A stretch of 64,000 bases of DNA. It comes from Hymenobacter aranciens. Lineage in GTDB: Bacteria; Bacteroidota; Bacteroidia; Cytophagales; Hymenobacteraceae. The stretch spans positions 92,101 through 156,100 of the forward strand of contig NZ_JAUQSY010000015.1 of assembly GCF_030580865.1 (NCBI RefSeq), read 5' to 3'. The notes beneath the pieces were generated by a model. That model was given only the letters and a program-made list of their open reading frames with translations, did not search any database and was not told where the DNA came from. The position numbers and the translations under genes are program-made. Below, piece after piece: positions 58,113 to 64,000 of the stretch (position 1 is the stretch's first letter; the number at the start of each line of letters is the position of its first letter).

Positions 58113-58193
58113 TAGTAAGAATAAATGGCCGGGGCCGAAAATACTTACTAGGGGGTAGTAAGTATTTTCGGCCCCGGCCATTTATTCTTACTA
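58113..58193. repeat. Perfect 38-bp palindrome, copy 2 (upstream of the ATPase gene)
   Basis: Arm 58113-58150 faces 58156-58193 with a 5-nt loop. The order is outer GTAAGAATAAATGG, variable middle CCGGGGCCG, inner AAAATACTTACTA. It starts 9 nt after the stop of the T9SS protein gene, as copy 1 starts 12 nt after the nuclease stop. Confidence 0.95.
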
Positions 58194-58202
58194 GCCGCTG
58201 AT

Positions 58203-61200
58203 TTATTCTACCACCAGCTTTACCGTGCGGCCGGCGCACTGCACCACGTACACCCCGGCCGCCAGCCCGCTCAGCTCCAGCGGCTGCGCGGTGGCAAAGG
58301 AGCGTAGTAGGCGGCCGCTGAGGTCGCGGAGCTGGGCCGTCTCGCCGGCGGCATTCAGCAGTTGCACCTGGCTATGGGCGGGGTTGGGGTAGAGCTGCAG
58401 GGCGGCGGTTTCGCCGGCCGTGAGGGTGACGACCGCCGAGTAGCTGGCGGTGCCGTCGCGGTCTACCTGGCGCAGGCGGTAGTAGCTGGGGCGGCCGGGC
58501 AGCAGGGCGCGGGCGTCGAGGTGGCGGTAGGCGCGGGGCTGGGCGCTGGTGCCGGCCCCGGCAATGCGGGCCACGGTTTCGAAGGCGCGGCCGTCGCGGG
58601 AGCGTTCCAGCTCGAAGTGGTCGTTGTTGAGTTCCTGGGCCGTTTGCCAGCGTAGCTCGGCATCGAGGCCCTGGGCCTGGCCCACGAAGCTGACCAGGCG
58701 CACCGGCAGCGGGTTGATGGTGCCGGGCGAGAAGCCGTAAATCTGGGCGTTGGCCGGGCGGCCGCTCAGGGTGGTAGGGGCAGCGTCGTTGGCGGCCGTG
58801 GCAGTGGTGCTGGTGTTGTTCAGGGCAAGGAAATTGCCGGCGCCGGTGGCCGTGCCCGCAATGCCAATGGAGGCCGACTGCGAGGCCAGGGTCTGGGTGC
58901 CCGCCTCGGGGCGATACACAAACTCGATGCGGTTCGAGGTTTCGTAGAGCTTCACCTCAAACGAGAGCGTGGGAGCAGCGGCGCCTTTCTCCCACAGCGC
59001 GTTGTACCACTCCACCGTAAACACCCGGTAGGGCGCCGTGCCGGTGGTCTGGTAATACACGCTGCCCTGGGCCATGCTGAGGTCGTCCCAGAGCGGGGCC
59101 AGCAGCGGGCGCAGGCCGCCGGTGCTCAGGTTGTTGGTGGGGGTCGAGTTGGTGATGTTCTGGCCGAAGGTCAGCCAGCCGTTGGTCGATACCGACACCG
59201 TGGTGTGGTCGCCGGTGGCGTAATTAAACGAGAAGCCGATGGGCAGGCCGTTGTAGTAGCCGTCGTCGCTGGTGCCCCCGCTCAGCGGGATGCCGTTGGT
59301 GTAGGTGCTGTTGCTGGCCGTCAGGGCCATGTTGAGGCGGTAGAAAGTGTAGACTTGCCCGCTGGTGGGGCGGCCGGTCAGGTTGTTGGTGCTGGCGCTG
59401 GTGCTGGTGGTAGGGGTGGCGCTGGTGTTGGCCAGGCTCAGGAACGAGCCCGGCGCCAGGCTCAGGCCTACCGAGCCCGACGCCGAGGCGGGCGCCACGG
59501 CATCGCGGCGGTACACGTAGTCGAGGTGGCTGTCGGCCTCGTAGAGCTTCACCTGAAAGCTAACCACCGAGTTGGTCGCTGCCTTCGACCAGCGGGCGTT
59601 GGTCCACTCCACGGTAAATACCCGGTTGGGCGCCGTGCCGGTGGTCTGGTAATACACGTTGCCGCCCTGCATGCTCAAATCGTCCCAGAGCGGGGCCAGC
59701 AGCGGGCGCAGGGCGCCGGTAGTGGCGGCCAGGTCGTTAGTGGGCGCGTAGTCGGTGATGTCCTGGCCGAAGGTCAGCCAGCCGTTGGTACTGGCCGACA
59801 CCGTGGTGTAGGTGCTGCCGGCATACTGGAAGCTGAAGCCCAGCGGCAGGCTGTTGTAGGCGCCCTCGTCCACGGTGCCGGTGCGGGTGGCGGTGGTGCT
59901 GCTGCCGTTGCCGGCCAGGCTGGTAAAGGTGCCCGCGCTGCTGGCAAATACCGTGGGCGCAAACGCATACACCTGCCCGGTGGCCGGCTTGGTGCTGATG
60001 GTGGCGGTTTCGGCGGTGTAGCTGCTGGTGGGCGCGGTGCCACTGCCGTTCAGCGACAGAAAGTTGCCGCTACCCGCGCCCAGGCTCAGGCCAATGCTGG
60101 CCGTGGGGTTGGTGAGGGTCCCCGCCTCCTGGCGGTAGCTGTATTCAATGCGGTTCGAGCCCTCGTAGAGCCGCACCTGGAACGAGATGGCCGGGTTGGA
60201 GGCCTGGTAGTTCCACTTGGCGTTGTACCACTCGGCCGTAAATACCCGGTTGGGGGCCGAGCCGCTGGTGAAGTAGTAAAAGGCGCCGCTGCCCATCGTC
60301 AGGTCGTCCCAGAGCGGGGCCAGCACCGGGTAGAGGCCGCCGTTGGCCCCGCCATCGAGGCCCTCGCCCCCGTCGAGGTCGTTGACGTAGCCATACTGCC
60401 CCACCGCGTTGGGGATGTTCTGCCCCAGCAGCAGCCAGCCGTTGGTGCTGGCCGAGAGGGTGGTATAGTTCAGGCCCCCCAGCTGAAACGAGAAGCCGAT
60501 GGGCAGGCCGTTGTAGTAGCCATCGTCGTCGGTGCCGCCGCTCAGGGGCGTGTTGGGCTGCAACGAGCCGTAGGTGCCGCTGGTAGCGCCGGTGGTGTAG
60601 CTGGCCAGACTGGTGCTGGTCGAGTTGGGCGACGAAGGAGTGAAGGAGTAAAGCTGGCCCGTGGCCGGCTTGGTATCCAGAGTAGTCGTTTCGGCGGTGG
60701 TGCTGAAGGCGGGGGTAGCCCCCGTGCCATTCAGCGACACGAAGTTGCCCGCGCCTACGCCCGCCAGCCCGATGCTGGCGCTGGGCGCGTTAAGCGGGGC
60801 CGTGCCCTGGCGGTAAGCAAACTCAATGCGGTTCGAGCCCTCGTACAGCCGCAGCTGGGCCGACAGCGTGCCCAGTCCGGCCTGCGAGTTCTTGCCCCAG
60901 CGCACATTGTTCCACTCGGCCACAAACACGCGGTTGGGCGCCGAGCCCTGGGTGAGGTAGTAGAAGCCCCCGGCGTTCATCTCCAGGTCGTCCCAGAGCG
61001 GGGCCAGCACCGGCCGCACGGCGCCGGTGGCCAGGTTGTTGGCGGGGGCGGCGTCGCTTAGGTTCTGGCCCAGGGTCAGCCAGCCATTGGTGCTGGCCGC
61101 CGCCGTGGTGTAGTCCACCCCGGCGTAGCGAAAGGTGAAGCCCAGGGGCAGGTTGTTATAATAGCCCTCGTCGGTGCTGCCGATGAGCGTGGGCACGGCC

Positions 61201-61367
61201 CCGGTGCTGTTGGCCACGCTGTTGTAGGTGCGGGTAATCTTACCGAAATTATAGGTGCCCGGGTTTTGGTTCTGGGCTACTGCCGTTTGCGTGAGCAGCG
61301 CGCTGCTGAGAAAAAATAGTGCAAATAGTAGATGGTGAAAGCGTGAGCGACTGTACTGCTGTTGCAT
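58203..61367 (-). CDS. Secreted four-repeat protein with T9SS sorting domain
   Basis: This 1054-residue exported protein has a signal peptide ending near AVAQ. Four copies of a repeat of roughly 200-225 residues follow, each with GYYN-LP-GF-F, STNGWL-GQ, PVLAPLWDDL or PLLAPLWDDL, and APNRVF-EW motifs and ending in an ASIGL segment. The last 75 residues are a type IX sorting domain (LYPNPAHSQVQLL... LVVE). The repeats look like beta-sandwich lectin or nidogen-like units, and the role is probably surface adhesion or carbohydrate binding (inference). The ATG at 61367 is preferred for signal-peptide length. An exact -7 box lies 37 nt upstream. Confidence 0.85.
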   Translation of the reverse strand: MQQQYSRSRFHHLLFALFFLSSALLTQTAVAQNQNPGTYNFGKITRTYNSVANSTGAVPTLIGSTDEGYYNNLPLGFTFRYAGVDYTTAAASTNGWLTLGQNLSDAAPANNLATGAVRPVLAPLWDDLEMNAGGFYYLTQGSAPNRVFVAEWNNVRWGKNSQAGLGTLSAQLRLYEGSNRIEFAYRQGTAPLNAPSASIGLAGVGAGNFVSLNGTGATPAFSTTAETTTLDTKPATGQLYSFTPSSPNSTSTSLASYTTGATSGTYGSLQPNTPLSGGTDDDGYYNGLPIGFSFQLGGLNYTTLSASTNGWLLLGQNIPNAVGQYGYVNDLDGGEGLDGGANGGLYPVLAPLWDDLTMGSGAFYYFTSGSAPNRVFTAEWYNAKWNYQASNPAISFQVRLYEGSNRIEYSYRQEAGTLTNPTASIGLSLGAGSGNFLSLNGSGTAPTSSYTAETATISTKPATGQVYAFAPTVFASSAGTFTSLAGNGSSTTATRTGTVDEGAYNSLPLGFSFQYAGSTYTTVSASTNGWLTFGQDITDYAPTNDLAATTGALRPLLAPLWDDLSMQGGNVYYQTTGTAPNRVFTVEWTNARWSKAATNSVVSFQVKLYEADSHLDYVYRRDAVAPASASGSVGLSLAPGSFLSLANTSATPTTSTSASTNNLTGRPTSGQVYTFYRLNMALTASNSTYTNGIPLSGGTSDDGYYNGLPIGFSFNYATGDHTTVSVSTNGWLTFGQNITNSTPTNNLSTGGLRPLLAPLWDDLSMAQGSVYYQTTGTAPYRVFTVEWYNALWEKGAAAPTLSFEVKLYETSNRIEFVYRPEAGTQTLASQSASIGIAGTATGAGNFLALNNTSTTATAANDAAPTTLSGRPANAQIYGFSPGTINPLPVRLVSFVGQAQGLDAELRWQTAQELNNDHFELERSRDGRAFETVARIAGAGTSAQPRAYRHLDARALLPGRPSYYRLRQVDRDGTASYSAVVTLTAGETAALQLYPNPAHSQVQLLNAAGETAQLRDLSGRLLRSFATAQPLELSGLAAGVYVVQCAGRTVKLVVE

Positions 61368-61403
61368 AGCAAGAAGAGGTAGATGAAGCTGTTGAAGGAT
61401 ACA

Positions 61404-61411
61404 CAAAATTA
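61404..61411 (-). promoter_or_regulatory. Promoter -7 box (TAATTTTG)
   Basis: Exact TAnnTTTG match on the minus strand, 37 nt upstream of the ATG at 61367. Confidence 0.55.
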
Positions 61412-61772
61412 ACACTAATTAGCTGTGAATCGATGCTTTGGGTATAAGATAGGGTTGTATTATCAAAGGATGGCCGGGCGGGGCCGGCCGCGTGAAAACC
61501 GCGTTTAGGGAGGTTTTGACGGGTGGTAGTCAGCCGCATCGCGGCGAGGTTAGAATTGTACTATTCTCACGTGTGGGCCAAATTATTTATTTGCTAAGTC
61601 GGGCATTTTGCCTATTTGGGCGAGCGTATGGAGGGTTTCGTCGGAAGTGTCAGGGCCAATTATCAGGGCTGGGCCCAGCATGGTCAGGCTGGCTGCCTGC
61701 CAGCCTCTTGGTCATGATTTTACTCGCATGCGCCACCAACTGGGGGCTTTCTGCCGTAAGTTGCCCCCAGAA
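61412..61772. other. Divergent intergenic region, no further feature seen
   Basis: About 360 bases lie between the T9SS repeat protein and the DacB-type gene. The composition is mixed, with AT-rich segments near 61420-61470 and 61560-61610. I found no exact plus-strand -7 box, tRNA or repeat. The frame of the downstream gene is open to 61608, but the signal peptide argues for the ATG at 61773. Confidence 0.4.
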
Positions 61773-63194
61773 ATGCCCAACCGACTCCACTCCGTTTTCC
61801 TCTGGCCGCTGCTGCTCGGCGCGGCCTTGCTATCTCGCTGCGCCCAGGGCCAGGCCCCGGCCGAAACCCCGCCCGCCCCCATCATCACGGCCGCCACGCC
61901 GCTGCCCTGGCTCGATTCGCTGCTCACGACTTCTCCCACGCTCAGCCGCCACGCCGTGGGCCTCAGCCTGGCTTATGCCGACAGCGCCCGGCCCTTCTTC
62001 GGCTACCACGAGCGGCAGTACTTCGTGCCCGCCAGCACCATGAAGCTGCTCAGCTTCTACACCGGCCTGCACTTGCTGCCCGACTCGCTGCCCAGCCTGC
62101 GCTACTTCTCGCGCAACGACACCCTGTTTTTCCAGGGCACCGGCGACCCCACCTTTCTGCACGGCGACGTGCCCTCACGCTGGGCCTACGACTTCCTGGC
62201 CCGCCGGCCCGAGAAATTACTCGTGTACAACGAGCTGCCCACCCCGCCCGCCTACGGCCCCAGCTGGGCCTGGGACGACTACAACTATTACTTCCAGCCC
62301 GAGCGCGGGGCCTTTCCCATCTACGGCCACACTGTGCGCTTCTACCACACCCCCGCCACGGCCCGCACCAAAGCCCACCCCGCTACCCCCGAGCGGCTGC
62401 GAGTGCTGCCCCGGGCCTTTGCCCCGCTGGCCTCGGCCGCCACGCCCGAAGTGCGCGCCGCCAACCCCGACCCCGACGCCCACGTGCGCCGCGTGCCCCT
62501 CGAAAACTTCTTCTACGTACTGCCTTCTAGCAAAAAGTGGGTCGATGAAACGCCCTTCCGCACCAGCCGCGCCCTGATGCTGCGCCTGCTCGGCGACACC
62601 CTGCGCCGCCGGGTGGTAGCCGGCGCCTGGCACCCGCGCCCGGGGCGCGACTCCATCCGCACCCTGCGCGGCCTGCCCGCCGACTCGCTCTATCGCCGCA
62701 TGCTGCGCGTGAGCGACAACTTCCTGGCCGAGCAGCTGCTGCTCATGTGCAGCACCCGCGTGGGCTTCCGCGATTCGCTGAGCACCAGCCGCGTCATCCG
62801 GCAGGCCCAGAAGGACGTCCTCAACTTCCTGCCCGACCGCCCCGAGTGGGTCGATGGCTCGGGCCTTTCGCGCCTCAACCTGCTCACGCCCCGCGCCATG
62901 ACCGCCCTGCTCTGCCGCCTGCACCAGGAAGTGCCCGAGCCGCGCCTGCTAAGCCTGCTGGCGGCCGGCGGCGGCCAGGGCACCCTGCGCAAGCGCTACA
63001 CCGAGGCCGGCAAGCCCTGGGCCTGGGCCAAAACCGGCACCCTCACCCACGACCTCAACCTCTGCGGGTATATCCGCACCAAAAGCGGCCGCCTAGTAGC
63101 CTTCACCTTCTTCAACAACAACCACATCGGCACCAGCTACGCTACCCGCAACGAGGTGGAGCGCGTGCTGCGTCAGGTGCGCGACCGGCTGTAG
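61773..63194 (+). CDS. D-alanyl-D-alanine carboxypeptidase/endopeptidase (DacB/PBP4, S13)
   Basis: This 473-residue exported penicillin-binding protein has a signal peptide ending near QGQA with a preceding Cys. The three active-site motifs are present: SxxK with S88 and K91 in PASTMKLLS, SxN with S314 in RVSDNFLAEQL, and KTG at 420-422 in WAKTGTLTH. The long insert between SxxK and SxN (about 225 residues) and the conserved WVDGSGLSR loop are characteristic of class C PBPs (S13). It should trim or cleave peptidoglycan cross-links in the periplasm. The ATG at 61773 is chosen for the signal peptide. Confidence 0.92.
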   Translation: MPNRLHSVFLWPLLLGAALLSRCAQGQAPAETPPAPIITAATPLPWLDSLLTTSPTLSRHAVGLSLAYADSARPFFGYHERQYFVPASTMKLLSFYTGLHLLPDSLPSLRYFSRNDTLFFQGTGDPTFLHGDVPSRWAYDFLARRPEKLLVYNELPTPPAYGPSWAWDDYNYYFQPERGAFPIYGHTVRFYHTPATARTKAHPATPERLRVLPRAFAPLASAATPEVRAANPDPDAHVRRVPLENFFYVLPSSKKWVDETPFRTSRALMLRLLGDTLRRRVVAGAWHPRPGRDSIRTLRGLPADSLYRRMLRVSDNFLAEQLLLMCSTRVGFRDSLSTSRVIRQAQKDVLNFLPDRPEWVDGSGLSRLNLLTPRAMTALLCRLHQEVPEPRLLSLLAAGGGQGTLRKRYTEAGKPWAWAKTGTLTHDLNLCGYIRTKSGRLVAFTFFNNNHIGTSYATRNEVERVLRQVRDRL

Positions 63195-63240
63195 CCCGCG
63201 TAGCACTTTGCCCGGCGTGAGCCAGTTAGCGCTGTGGCCC

Positions 63241-63289
63241 GGGCCTGCCGGCACCAGCGGCGGCCTGACCCGCTGGTGCCGGCAGGCCC
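63241..63289. repeat. Perfect 19-bp hairpin downstream of the DacB-type gene
   Basis: GGGCCTGCCGGCACCAGCG (63241-63259) pairs with 63271-63289. CCCGG...CCGGG pairing continues outside. No T-run follows. The 372-base gap 63195-63566 holds this hairpin and, near its right end, a near-consensus -7 box (CACATTTG, 63539-63546). Confidence 0.75.
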
Positions 63290-63566
63290 GCTCGAACGCC
63301 GGATGCCGGGGAGTTGTGAGGAACATAGTAGCCAGGTGTAACTCGAAAGGATGCACTGAACTGGCAAAGTAATGGGTTTAAATACGCTCAATGCTGCTGG
63401 CAGCGGACCGATTCTGAGCGTTGTGCCGAGAGCGAAGAGCCGGGGATAAACTAATAAATTTACTTTGCTGTTATTTTTGTCAGTTTTTCAGAATGAAATA
63501 GATGCAAGAGTGCAGCGCGTAAGAGACTGAAGTTTTGCCACATTTGTAACAAAATTTCGCCAATCC

Positions 63567-63920
63567 ATGAGTACACAACACCGAGGGGAGATAGTAGCCG
63601 AAGCCGTGCGCCGCAGCGGCATGAAACTTAGTCGCTTACACAAGGTGCTGGGCATTAGCCGGCCCACCCTCTACCGCCGCTTCGAAGACCCCAACCTGGA
63701 ATTCGAATTCATCAAGCAGGTAGGGCGCGCCATCTACTACGATTTTGGGCAGGATTTCAAGGAGTTGTCCACTTCTGGCTTGGTGGCGGAACCCATCGCG
63801 GGCTATTCGCTCGAAACCGTGGAGGACTATAAGAATAAGCTGCTCCACGTTTACGGGCTCTACATCGAGATGGTGGAGAAATACAACGCTTTGCTGAGCG
63901 CACAGGGCTCGAAAAAGTAG
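63567..63920 (+). CDS. Small helix-turn-helix DNA-binding protein
   Basis: This 117-residue protein has an N-terminal HTH (about residues 8-36: AEAVRRSGMKLSRLHKVLG, then ISRPTLYRRFEDP as the recognition helix), resembling Cro/Fis-like or HTH_8-type modules. A helical C-terminal half (about 78-112) may dimerise. No partner gene is in view. It is a probable transcription factor of unknown target. The ATG at 63567 follows a near-consensus -7 box (CACATTTG, 63539-63546) by 20 nt. Confidence 0.75.
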   Translation: MSTQHRGEIVAEAVRRSGMKLSRLHKVLGISRPTLYRRFEDPNLEFEFIKQVGRAIYYDFGQDFKELSTSGLVAEPIAGYSLETVEDYKNKLLHVYGLYIEMVEKYNALLSAQGSKK

Positions 63921-63971
63921 GACTTCCGGCAAAAGCCAACCGTCTGCTCCAGCAAAAAGCCAGGCGCGGCC

Positions 63972-64000
63972 GACCCGCACAGGGAAGTCCTGTGCGGGTC
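63972..64000. terminator. Hairpin at the right window edge
   Basis: GACCCGCACAGG / CCTGTGCGGGTC with a 5-nt loop. Any T-run lies outside the window. Confidence 0.6.

Noticed and set aside
59205..61061. Long plus-strand open frame opposite the T9SS four-repeat protein
   Set aside because: The minus-strand frame has a signal peptide, four coherent repeats and a T9SS domain. The plus-strand translation is repetitive Gly/Ala/Arg text without domains.
61608..61772. N-terminal extension of the DacB-type protein
   Set aside because: A start at 61608 would put 55 residues ahead of a good signal peptide; the ATG at 61773 places it at the N-terminus.

Overview
The window is a GC-rich (locally very GC-rich) chromosomal segment of a member of the Bacteroidota, most likely a Hymenobacter-like member of the Cytophagales. 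Three things support this. Secreted proteins end in type IX secretion (T9SS) sorting domains of the LYPNPA type. Promoter -7 boxes follow the Bacteroidota consensus TAnnTTTG. The housekeeping gene neighbourhoods (ftsX; tamB/tsaD; parA-parB-DUF5683-dapB-lepB; pyrG/yidC) are typical of that phylum. The taxon is inferred from gene content and sequence style only. No rRNA gene is present and there is one tRNA (Cys).

Layout. 1-10 kb: ftsX and tamB on the minus strand, then tsaD, a GT-C-like membrane protein, smpB and an NlpC/P60 peptidase on the plus strand. 10-21 kb: a NarL-type response regulator, a 1370-residue repetitive surface protein, an unknown gene, a TPR histidine kinase and a large secreted metalloprotease. 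21-30 kb: HNH endonuclease, fatty acid desaturase, DUF3298-type lipoprotein, alpha/beta hydrolase, a short AT-rich islet with a zinc-ribbon gene, rpsA and tRNA-Cys. 30-38 kb: cyanophycin synthetase, a T9SS propeller-repeat protein, a coiled-coil protein, a TPMT-like methyltransferase and kdsA. 38-50 kb: a second methyltransferase, apaG, ung, the lepB-dapB-DUF5683-parB-(two DUF433 genes)-parA block, a peptide-binding lipoprotein, a DUF6438 lipoprotein and yidC. 50-64 kb: a 42-codon ORF, pyrG, a Na+/H+ antiporter, several small unknowns, a compact minus-strand module (AAA ATPase, PD-(D/E)XK-like nuclease, XRE regulator), a 1054-residue T9SS repeat protein, a DacB-type carboxypeptidase and an HTH protein.

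Best candidates for something undescribed. First, the ATPase-nuclease pair at 56385-58032 is translationally overlapped and followed by an XRE-family gene. Two perfect 35-38 bp palindromes bracket the pair; their ends are conserved and their 9-bp middle segments differ with full compensation. It resembles a two-gene defence or toxin module. Second, a 51-bp promoter-region element is duplicated upstream of the response regulator and of the giant repetitive surface protein. Third, two DUF433 genes, one fused to an S1-like domain, interrupt the parA-parB operon. Fourth, several intergenic hairpins are built from degenerate heptamer repeats whose text differs at every site, alongside other families of long GC-rich intergenic palindromes. 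Fifth, a hairpin in the rpsA leader could mask its ribosome-binding region.
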